From: CAVIQK01 sp963644945
GTDB taxonomy: Bacteria; Bacillota; Clostridia; Christensenellales; DTU072
Direction of reading: 5' to 3'
Length of the DNA stretch: 12,685 nt
Assembly (NCBI GenBank): GCA_963644945.1
Contig: CAVIQK010000016.1
Location: 1 to 12,685, forward strand
In this document: positions 1 through 7,060 of the stretch, one piece after another
How the letters are laid out: every line of letters starts with the position of its first letter
Numbering within the stretch: the first letter of the stretch is position 1
Translations under genes and position numbers: made by a program
Notes under the pieces: model-generated
Database searches by the model: none
The model's input: the letters and a program-made list of their open reading frames with translations, nothing else
Told to the model about the DNA's origin: nothing

Positions 1-67
1 ATTCTGATTTGCCGTTAGTGTTCGTAAAGATTCTCTTTTTGCGGAGAAATATAAATGGCGTTTTTGC

Positions 68-97
68 TTGATTTTTTGCGGGGGGGGGTGATATAAT
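68..97 (+). promoter_or_regulatory. Sigma-70-type promoter with a G9 tract in the spacer
   Basis: A TTGATT -35 (68-73) and a perfect TATAAT -10 (92-97) are separated by 18 bp. The -10 is preceded by TGA, giving an extended TGn -10. The spacer holds nine consecutive G (80-88), which is striking in such AT-rich DNA. Loss of one G would give the optimal 17-bp spacer. The promoter lies about 90 bp upstream of the lipoprotein start, leaving a leader of roughly that length. Confidence 0.65.
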
Positions 98-192
98 GCC
101 TTTGACAGCTTGTTGTTTGAAATTGCCTTTTAGGGACACAAAAATTTTGGACGACAATAACTGTCTATAGCGTTTATGTAACGGAGTTAAAA

Positions 193-3100
193 ATGTTGAC
201 AACGGAAAAAGAAAAACAAGGGAAAAGACATCTTATAAAAAAGACAGTAATGTTAGTGTTATTGTTGCTATGTGCATTGTGTCTGTCTATTTTGTGTGCG
301 TGCGGTAAAACGTCTAATATTATTACGCCAAACAAAGAAGAAGACAGTGGAAACTCGGACGACAGCACGGGGCATACGCACAATTTTTGCGAGATTATAG
401 ATAATAAATATCTAATTGAGGAAGCAAATTGCCAGCACGGAAACATTTACTATATGTTTTGTGAATGTGGTGAAATGGCAAAAGACACTTTTGACGATGG
501 CAAAAAGACTGAGCATAAATATGAAAAGTCGCAAAAATCGTCTGCCGATTGCGAAAATCCTAATGTTTATTATATGTGTTGCGCAGACTGTGGAGAGGCA
601 AATTATGATTTGACTTTTACCGATGGCAAAGCACTCGGGCATAGCTATCAGGAACTGCCAAGCGATAACTGTCTTTTATCTTCTGCAAACTGCGAAAATG
701 CTGCCATCTACTATAAATCTTGTGAGCGTTGTGGCGTAAAGAGTAGTGAAACTTTTACCTACGGAAAGCCGTCCGGCAATCACAATTATATTGAAGAGGT
801 TGACAAAAATTATTTATTTATGGAGGCAACCTGCGAAAATTATCCCGTTTATTATAAAAAATGCTCCATTTGTGGTGCGTCAAGCAGGTTTGATACAGGA
901 GAAATCTTTGAAGATACAACCGCAACAAAGGGTGAACATTCTTTCCATAATGAAAGAACAGAAAAAAAATATCTTAAAGAATCTGCAACTTGCACTCATG
1001 GAAACATTTATTACTACTCGTGCGAGTATTGCACCACAAGTAGCAAAGATATTACCAATGACACTTTCGATGATTGGCAGACTGTAGATCATGACTATAT
1101 AGAAAATGCTACAGAGGAGACAAAGTATAGCGATGCAACTTGCACAGAGCCTGCGACGTATTATAAGACATGTTCGATGTGTGGCGAGAAGAGTTGGGAA
1201 ACGTTTACCTATGGCAATGCCCTTGGACATAACTTTGTAGAGGAAAAAAGTGCTGACTATATAGAAACATTTGCGACATGCACCCAAAAGGCTGTTTATT
1301 ATAAGCATTGCACTCGGTGTGATGCAACAGGAGAGACGTTTGAGGGTGACATGTTGCCACATACCTTTACAAGACAAGAAACTACAAAGGATACCTTGAA
1401 GAGTAAGGGAAATTGCCAAACAAAGAGTGTTTACTATTGTAAATGTGCAAATTGTTCGGCTATAAGCGATACAGAAACTTTTGAGTATGTCTACGGTTCG
1501 CACGATTATCAAGATATAGTAGATGAAAGTAATCTTATACAGGCAGCAGAATGTTTAAGAGGAGCCTTCTATTATAAAAAGTGTGCGGTGTGCGGAGAAA
1601 GAGCAGAAGAAAATAATTATTCGATTTACACCTTTACTACTGCGGCTCTCGGACATCATTTTGTCGAGTATACACCGGCATATACATATGATGGTTTGGC
1701 TACCGAGGCAACATGTGAAACTCCGGCAAAATATTATAAAAAATGTGATAGAAGTAACTGTAATGCGTATGCAACAGATGAGGATACATTCGAGTATGGT
1801 GAGCCTTTAGGTCATAATATGTGGGACACCTACCATTACAAAGCGACACTTAGTGATACCAACTATATAACAAGTGAATGTCAAAGGGATAATTGTTCGC
1901 ATACAGAAACGAAAAGTTTAATTGTTCCAGAAAACAGCAATATTTATAACTTTATCTTTGATTCCTCTATTTATCAAGAGGGGACAACACTTTACTGCAA
2001 AATTATTGGATATAAAACTTTCTATGGCGACGACAGAGATAAAAATCTTGTTGTGCCTGAAACGTGGAGTGGTGCTGAAATTAGATATCTAAGTATAAGT
2101 GGTGAAAATAACACGGTAGAAACAATAACGCTTAACAACACAATGGAAAGTTGCCATGTTGGTAGTTTTAATGCACTGAAAAGGGTTGTTTCTAATCATG
2201 AAGCGTCGATTGATGTAGGCATTAATGTTCCAAAATGCTTTACTTGTAGCGGAACGATAGAAACTTACAAAGGTAATGGTTCGCCGGCAATTGAGTTCTA
2301 CGACTATGTAGAGGAAAAAACTAACGCCGATTATGAATATGTACTATGTAAAAACGCTGACGGCTACTATATTTCTATCAAAAAATATCTCGGCAGTAGC
2401 GAGTTGGTAGAAATTCCCGAAACAATTGACGGCTACCCCGTAAAGTATTTAGCTGCAAGATCGTTTGAGTCCACCACGATTAAGAAAATTATTGTGCCGA
2501 CTTGTGTAGAAACAGCAGTAAAACCGTTTGGTAATGATCCGTCAGATTATCACGGAACTATGTCCTTAGAGAGAGTTTACATGAAGGGACAAAACTGTCC
2601 TGACGGTTGGAACGATATTTATAACGGAAATTGGCAAAGAAATACACGTTCTTATTTATATTATTACGGTGTCAAAAAAGTAGGAACACATAAACTTACA
2701 TCCCTAATATCGTTTGACTATATAATTTACAATGACGGAACTATCGATAAGGCGATGATAGACAGGGTTATACTTACGGAAAGTGAAAGCGAAAGTGCAG
2801 ACGATTTTCATTTTTCACAACCCGATGCTATTGAAGGTGTTGATGTTACGGTTATCGGCACTAACGCCTTTAAGGATGAAACATTGTTAAGAAGCATAAC
2901 CATGTCTAAAATAGTCGAAATCAAAGACAATGCCTTTTATGGTTGCTCTAATCTTATAACCGCAACATTTAGCGAGGCACTTGAAACCATCGGTGACTAT
3001 GCATTCTATGGTTGCAACCGTTTAACAAGCGTTATGGGAACCGCTACAATGTCAAGCACGACAGGCGAAACGACTGTCCCCGGTTCTACTGCAGGCGTTA

Positions 3101-4413
3101 AAAGTATAGGCAATTATGCGTTCTATGCTTGTAATAAACTTGCCGAGTTTACCTTTGGTGATAATTTAGTGTCGATAGGAGATTATGCATTCCAATATGA
3201 TGCATTAGCAAAAGTAGTAATACCCGATAGTTTAGAGAGTTTAGGGGAATATGCTTTTTCCGATAATGAAATACAGGTCTTAGTTTTTGGTAGCAACACT
3301 AAACTACACACAATACCGAAGGGCGCATTTGCTTATAATAAAATAATCGATACTAAAGTAATAGATTCGGAGACGGTGTTTGAAATACCGAGTTCGGTAT
3401 ATACAATAGAAGCTTATGCATTTATTAATAATGAAATTAGTGATTTAATAGTCAACTCATTAAATATAGGGGATTATGCGTTTGCTGAATGCACAAAGCT
3501 TACAAGGGTTAGAATATCTTGCAATATGGAAAACATAGGTAAAAATCCGTTTAAGAATTGCTGTAATCTTGGAGTAATAAAAGTGTCTAATAATTCCGCC
3601 GCTCCTAAATATATGTCGGGGTATGAACTTGATTCTACAGGTGCGATATTAAACGAAATGAATTGCATTTATGAAGTAGCGACAAATACCATAGTAGTAG
3701 GTTGCAAAAATACTGTCTTTGAGGACTTTATTACGGGAATTGGAGAAGATGCATTTAACGGAATGGGGGTAGAATATATCTATATTCCAAAGACTGTTAC
3801 GTCGTTTGGTGCAAAATCTCTATATGATATAGAGCATATATATTTAGAAAGCGAAACAAACACATTGACAGAAACGGAAGCAAAATATTACGGTAGTACT
3901 CTTACAGGTATTTACAAGATATATGAGGCGACGAACGGCATTGTATATGCGATTTATAAAAATAATGACGAATATACCGCCAGCGTTGTCTATGCTAAAG
4001 TCGGCGGAAAGGTGCAAATCTTAACCTATATACAAATTGATACGTGGACAAAGGCTTATGTAACAAAAATCAATGACTATGTGTTTAGTGGACAAGACAT
4101 CAGTGAAATTAGACTTGCTAGTGCAAATAATTGTTATTATGAAGATACAAAACTTGCAGAAATCGGCGAGGGTGCATTTAAGAATTGCGGAACTATAATT
4201 GTTTCTTGCTGGACAACATCGATAAAAACCGTAGGCAAAGATGCGTTTAGCGGAACAACTGTGTCAATGATTAGATTCTACGAGGTTGAAAAAGGTAAAG
4301 GTTTTGATGCTGTGGAAAGTATGGGTGAAGGAAATGAAACGTTAACTGGGATCGCAAGTGAAGACTGCATTTATTATAGTAAAGACGACCCTATGCCTGA
4401 TTTGTTTCCATAA
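193..4413 (+). CDS. Large BspA-like LRR lipoprotein with N-terminal Cys/His repeats
   Basis: This is a predicted surface-anchored lipoprotein of 1406 residues. The N-terminus has a basic stretch, a hydrophobic core (about 18-34) and the lipobox L-C-A-C, with Cys37 as the lipidated residue. Residues 61 to about 575 form eleven repeats of about 45 residues, with a pattern of leading His, a Cys, Tyr-Tyr, then Cys-x-x-Cys-Gly and a closing Phe..Gly..Leu-Gly-His. From about 640, and clearly from 870 to the end, the protein has LRR_5/BspA-type repeats such as IGDYAFYGCNRLTSV. Family knowledge: BspA-like proteins are adhesins or host- and partner-binding surface proteins. Binding target and metal content are unknown. 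The ATG at 193 has a GGAG site at 185-188 and is the only start that includes the signal peptide. It is monocistronic, with a promoter carrying a G9 tract. Architecture is confident; the role is inferred. Confidence 0.88.
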   Translation: MLTTEKEKQGKRHLIKKTVMLVLLLLCALCLSILCACGKTSNIITPNKEEDSGNSDDSTGHTHNFCEIIDNKYLIEEANCQHGNIYYMFCECGEMAKDTFDDGKKTEHKYEKSQKSSADCENPNVYYMCCADCGEANYDLTFTDGKALGHSYQELPSDNCLLSSANCENAAIYYKSCERCGVKSSETFTYGKPSGNHNYIEEVDKNYLFMEATCENYPVYYKKCSICGASSRFDTGEIFEDTTATKGEHSFHNERTEKKYLKESATCTHGNIYYYSCEYCTTSSKDITNDTFDDWQTVDHDYIENATEETKYSDATCTEPATYYKTCSMCGEKSWETFTYGNALGHNFVEEKSADYIETFATCTQKAVYYKHCTRCDATGETFEGDMLPHTFTRQETTKDTLKSKGNCQTKSVYYCKCANCSAISDTETFEYVYGSHDYQDIVDESNLIQAAECLRGAFYYKKCAVCGERAEENNYSIYTFTTAALGHHFVEYTPAYTYDGLATEATCETPAKYYKKCDRSNCNAYATDEDTFEYGEPLGHNMWDTYHYKATLSDTNYITSECQRDNCSHTETKSLIVPENSNIYNFIFDSSIYQEGTTLYCKIIGYKTFYGDDRDKNLVVPETWSGAEIRYLSISGENNTVETITLNNTMESCHVGSFNALKRVVSNHEASIDVGINVPKCFTCSGTIETYKGNGSPAIEFYDYVEEKTNADYEYVLCKNADGYYISIKKYLGSSELVEIPETIDGYPVKYLAARSFESTTIKKIIVPTCVETAVKPFGNDPSDYHGTMSLERVYMKGQNCPDGWNDIYNGNWQRNTRSYLYYYGVKKVGTHKLTSLISFDYIIYNDGTIDKAMIDRVILTESESESADDFHFSQPDAIEGVDVTVIGTNAFKDETLLRSITMSKIVEIKDNAFYGCSNLITATFSEALETIGDYAFYGCNRLTSVMGTATMSSTTGETTVPGSTAGVKSIGNYAFYACNKLAEFTFGDNLVSIGDYAFQYDALAKVVIPDSLESLGEYAFSDNEIQVLVFGSNTKLHTIPKGAFAYNKIIDTKVIDSETVFEIPSSVYTIEAYAFINNEISDLIVNSLNIGDYAFAECTKLTRVRISCNMENIGKNPFKNCCNLGVIKVSNNSAAPKYMSGYELDSTGAILNEMNCIYEVATNTIVVGCKNTVFEDFITGIGEDAFNGMGVEYIYIPKTVTSFGAKSLYDIEHIYLESETNTLTETEAKYYGSTLTGIYKIYEATNGIVYAIYKNNDEYTASVVYAKVGGKVQILTYIQIDTWTKAYVTKINDYVFSGQDISEIRLASANNCYYEDTKLAEIGEGAFKNCGTIIVSCWTTSIKTVGKDAFSGTTVSMIRFYEVEKGKGFDAVESMGEGNETLTGIASEDCIYYSKDDPMPDLFP
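373..1917 (+). repeat. Eleven tandem Cys/His protein repeats inside the lipoprotein
   Basis: The encoded repeats (residues 61 to about 575) begin with His-x-(Tyr/Phe) and continue through Ala-(Thr/Asn)-Cys, Tyr-Tyr-x-x-Cys-x-x-Cys and a terminal Leu-Gly-His. Ten are complete. The eleventh, starting with HNMW, lacks the Tyr-Tyr part. The DNA copies are well diverged, so the array looks old and stably kept rather than recently expanded. One His and three Cys per repeat could bind a metal or form disulfides; the sequence does not decide which. Confidence 0.8.
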
Positions 4414-4435
4414 GAAATTCGAGTAAAAACAATCT

Positions 4436-4459
4436 AAAAAAGAGATAATGTTTCATCTC
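4436..4459 (-). terminator. Weak hairpin with U-tract between convergent genes
   Basis: Read on the minus strand, GAGAT and ATCTC form a 5-bp stem with an 8-nt loop, followed by six T. It overlaps the stop codon of the minus-strand recombinase stub and lies 23 nt after the lipoprotein stop. The stem is short, so efficiency is doubtful. Confidence 0.4.
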
Positions 4460-4725
4460 CTCGCTTGGGGTTTATAGAGGGAAGGTATCTCTGCAAAGAA
4501 AAAGACGTAGTCGGTATGGCTACGCTTTATTTCTATTTTCCGGCGGGCAAGTGTTGATTGCGTTTGAACTTTTTCTACCACTTCTTTCGTATCGTCTATG
4601 GTCAATTTTTCAATATCTTTACCGCCACGAATATTGAAATAAACGATGGTATTGTCATCACTGACGAAAACCTGACTTACAAGGTGGTCTATAATTTGCT
4701 TTTGGTATATTATTCCGTTTTCCAT
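4453..4725 (-). pseudogene. Serine-recombinase C-terminal stub (about 90 aa)
   Basis: The product from the ATG at 4725 resembles the extreme C-terminus of large serine recombinases of Firmicutes. Residues near IIDHLVSQVFVSDDN and the following YFNIRGGKDIEKL match the style of the segment after the zinc beta-ribbon (IID-LV--VFV-DD-IVIYFN). The resolvase catalytic domain, the recombinase DNA-binding domain and the zinc ribbon are all absent upstream. Unusually, the ATG is preceded by a strong GGAGG (4731-4735) at good spacing, so the stub might still be translated. The open frame continues upstream to a TTG near 4830, but that extension has no recognisable homology. I take it as the relic of an integrated element. 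It could instead be a small stand-alone protein. Confidence 0.45.
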
Positions 4726-4786
4726 ATTTACCTCCGAGAAGAGATTTATCTTTTTTCGGGGAGAAAAACAATCGGGAAAGGGCAAG

Positions 4787-4866
4787 CCGTCAAGGAATAA
4801 GTAGAAAATATTGTCGTATAAGTCGGTCAACTCATAGTTTTCAGCGATATTTTATACCCTTGACGG
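4787..4866. repeat. 9-bp inverted repeat in the gap after the DUF4143 gene
   Basis: CCGTCAAGG (4787-4795) and its reverse complement CCTTGACGG (4858-4866) flank 62 bp. The similarity continues loosely outside the arms. The arms lie between the recombinase stub and the DUF4143 gene and could be an old element end or a dispersed palindromic repeat. The rest of 4726-4925 shows no gene with a start and homology. Confidence 0.35.
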
Positions 4867-4925
4867 AGCAGGCTTTTTTCCGATAACCTCCCCATAGAAA
4901 AAGGATAAATTTGTTGCATGTTATT

Positions 4926-6281
4926 TTATTCTATCGGCTTAAAGGATGTCATGAATCTTTTCAATAAGAATGTGCAAAAATATGGGAACGTGTATATTTG
5001 GTTACTGTAACCTATATTATTTGCAGACAACTTAAACCCATAAGAAATATCCGGATATTTATCCGAGGAAGTGAGTGATCTCAAAGATTTTGAACGTCCG
5101 TTTTTAGATTTAACCTCTATCGGTATAAGGCTATCTGTAGAACGAATAAAGAAGTCTTCTTCCAGCGTCGCATTTTCTTTTTTGTAGTAGTAGAGTTTAT
5201 ACCCCTCTTTAACCAATGCTTCACCGACAATATTTTCGTAAAGTGCGCCCTTATATACACCGAGATTTTTGTTTGCACGCAAATCTTCTTGAGACTCTTC
5301 ATCTAGCAGAGAAACGAGTAAACCGGTATCGCAAAAATACAATTTGAATTTATCTGTGTCGCAATTTCCGGAAAGTGGTAACTCAACATCGTTTAAGCAG
5401 TAGCATACATTTACAATACCTGCATCAACAAGCCATTCTGCACACCCTCGGTAATCTCTAAATCTCGCATCTTTTTCGACTTTTGACAGTTGAAATTTTT
5501 TGTTTTCCTTGGCAAGTTGTGATGGAATACTGTTGAAAACGTTAAGTATTCTAGTTTGATCTAAACCTTGTGCGTATTTACGGATATCTTCTTTATAGTC
5601 GGTGATAAGTTGTTTTTGTGTAATAAGCGAACCTTCAAATGTTCCCTTTTCTATATAATTTTTTACAACATCCGGCATTCCACCCAAAACAACATAGTCT
5701 AAAAAAAGACTATGGAAAATCGACATTTCCAATTCGCTAAACGGGGTGTATGTTTTCATGTGAGAAAGCATATTGTCTATAGTTTCGTAGGTGTAGCCTT
5801 TTGCCCACAAAAATTCTTCAAAGTCCATCGAAAACATTTCATAGTCTGTTTTATTTCCGACACTGTTGCTTTCAATTTTTTTGTAATTAACACCGAGCAT
5901 CGATCCGCTACAAATTACGTCAAAACGTCCGTCTTCCTTAAAAAACTTTAACGATGTGGCAATTTCGGGAAACTCGGTTATCTCGTCAAAGAAAATAAGA
6001 GTCTTGCCTGCAATAAATTTTTTTGACGGGTCAAGTAGCGATATGTTTTTAATGATATCTGTTGCGGAATATCCGTCGACAGTTATTTTTTTATATTTTT
6101 CATCTTTAACAAAATTTATTTCTATAACGCTTTCATAACCTGCAGCTTTTGCAAAATGTCGTATGGATTCGGTTTTCCCGATCTGACGGCACCCTTTCAC
6201 GATCAAAGGTTTTTTAGTAGTATCTGCTTTCCAGTTTAGCAAAAAATCGTCTATTTTGCGTTTTAAGTATCTTGTTTTCAT
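4926..6281 (-). CDS. AAA_14 / DUF4143 family ATPase
   Basis: This 451-residue protein is of usual family length. The N-terminal half is an AAA_14 P-loop domain: Walker A GCRQIGKT at residues 30-37, and a Walker B region TLIFFDEIT near 93-101 followed by a sensor-like CSGSMLG. The middle and C-terminal part is DUF4143, with GALYENIVGEAL and a terminal (D/E)..EVKSK motif (about 388-392) resembling the PD-(D/E)XK nuclease core. Family knowledge: these proteins are very common and multi-copy in gut anaerobes and archaea, with no settled function. DNA-related or toxin-like roles have been suggested. The ATG at 6281 follows a GGGGAGGAG site and a consensus promoter, so the gene looks intact and expressed. 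There is no co-directional partner except the recombinase stub 200 bp downstream. Confidence 0.9.
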   Translation of the reverse strand: MKTRYLKRKIDDFLLNWKADTTKKPLIVKGCRQIGKTESIRHFAKAAGYESVIEINFVKDEKYKKITVDGYSATDIIKNISLLDPSKKFIAGKTLIFFDEITEFPEIATSLKFFKEDGRFDVICSGSMLGVNYKKIESNSVGNKTDYEMFSMDFEEFLWAKGYTYETIDNMLSHMKTYTPFSELEMSIFHSLFLDYVVLGGMPDVVKNYIEKGTFEGSLITQKQLITDYKEDIRKYAQGLDQTRILNVFNSIPSQLAKENKKFQLSKVEKDARFRDYRGCAEWLVDAGIVNVCYCLNDVELPLSGNCDTDKFKLYFCDTGLLVSLLDEESQEDLRANKNLGVYKGALYENIVGEALVKEGYKLYYYKKENATLEEDFFIRSTDSLIPIEVKSKNGRSKSLRSLTSSDKYPDISYGFKLSANNIGYSNQIYTFPYFCTFLLKRFMTSFKPIE

Positions 6282-6308
6282 GAACTCCTCCCCTGTATCT
6301 TTGTAATC

Positions 6309-6337
6309 ATTTTAACAGATTGAACTGATAAAGTCAA
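6309..6337 (-). promoter_or_regulatory. Promoter of the DUF4143 ATPase gene
   Basis: On the minus strand, TTGACT (6332-6337) and TAAAAT (6309-6314) are 17 bp apart, with TGT just before the -10 (extended -10). The ATG follows within 30 bp, so the leader is about 20 nt and carries the GGGGAGGAG ribosome site. Confidence 0.75.
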
Positions 6338-6341
6338 GGAC

Positions 6342-6426
6342 TTACACATTTTAATAGCGAGTTATTTTGGCATTTTACACATTTTAATAGCGAACTTGCA
6401 AACAAAACCACACATTTTTCATAAAA
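6342..6426. repeat. 19-bp direct repeats at 33-bp period (two exact, one degenerate)
   Basis: TTACACATTTTAATAGCGA occurs exactly at 6342-6360 and 6375-6393. A third start at 6408 keeps only ACACATTTT (6410-6418), exactly one more 33-bp step along. The period is close to three helical turns. The array lies immediately upstream of the -35 of the DUF4143 promoter. It could be an operator or activator array, or a remnant of an insertion-sequence end. IS21-family ends are known to carry multiple direct repeats of about this size. Confidence 0.7.
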
Positions 6427-6447
6427 CTTTTTGAGAAATCAAAATAA

Positions 6448-6877
6448 AATACAAAAAATTTTTCAAATAGTGATGTAAAACCTCACCTTCATGAATTAGG
6501 TCAGACGGCTTTTGAGCAAGAGTATCGGTTTGGATCATTTGAATACCTAAATGAAGAATACTTTCAATTAAATTTTGATTGCATTGAAAAAATAGAAATA
6601 AGTGTATTTCCAATAAATGGAAGCAATGAAAAAGTTGAAAATATTAAAAAGAAAAAGTTAAAATCTATTATAGATCAACCATACTACTCGAAAATTAGTT
6701 TTAAGACTAGCTTTCTTGCAAAACAAATTAAATAATACAACATGGACAAATGCGACTGAACAAATTTTTAACAATACTAAAAGCCTCAAATATTTTTTTA
6801 AAATGAGACAAGATTATCGTTTGTTTTTGACGCATCGTATTAAAAAGTTGTTTTCTGTAAGTGATTGCCTAAAGTAA
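6448..6877 (+). pseudogene. Decayed 3' part of an unrecognised plus-strand gene
   Basis: Two consecutive open segments look like one broken gene. The first, in the frame of 6448, runs to a TAA at 6733-6735 and reads HELGQTAFEQEYRFGSF and on; an in-frame TAA at 6445 precedes it and there is no plausible start. The second continues in the next frame from about 6731 (NNTTWTNATEQIFNN and on) to a TAA at 6875-6877. A frameshift in the A-rich stretch near 6730 would join them. A perfect hairpin follows the final stop by 9 nt, as expected for a true gene end. I do not recognise the family. The DNA is far more AT-rich than its flanks, suggesting imported, decaying sequence. Confidence 0.45.
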
Positions 6878-6886
6878 GAAATTTGC

Positions 6887-6935
6887 AAAGGTCAAGTAAA
6901 AATGCATTTTTACTTGACCTTTAATGTTTTTCGAC
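6887..6935 (+). terminator. Perfect 36-nt palindrome with T-rich tail
   Basis: Positions 6887-6922 are a perfect inverted repeat with 18-nt arms (AAAGGTCAAGTAAAAATG and its complement), then a T-rich tail. It sits right after the stop of the decayed gene and so acts as that gene's terminator on the plus strand. The minus side has no T-run, so it is a poor terminator for the RyR gene, which ends at 7061. The stretch 6936-7060 holds nothing I can identify. Confidence 0.6.
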
Positions 6936-7060
6936 GTTTTTCATAAAAACACATGACGTCGAAAGAATTTTCTATCGATTGTTATCGTAAAAAGAGTATG
7001 CATCAATCGTGCAGTAAGGGGGTATTAAATTGGGCGTGTTTTGATGATATAGCGATGCTG

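Noticed and set aside
1..67. End of an upstream gene or RNA
   Set aside because: No convincing open frame, tRNA-like fold or terminator could be seen in the short leading stretch.
880..1512. 210-residue minus-strand open frame with many Cys and Ile
   Set aside because: It is the antisense of the repeat region of the lipoprotein and its composition simply mirrors those repeats.
4453..4830. 125-residue version of the recombinase stub starting at TTG 4830
   Set aside because: The ATG at 4725 has a strong GGAGG while the TTG does not, and the additional N-terminal part shows no homology to recombinases.
6342..6426. CRISPR array
   Set aside because: Only two exact repeats of 19 bp with 14-bp gaps, too few and too short, and no cas genes.
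6419..6613. 64-residue minus-strand open frame
   Set aside because: The opposite strand reads more like real protein and is followed by a terminator; the minus frame has no ribosome site.
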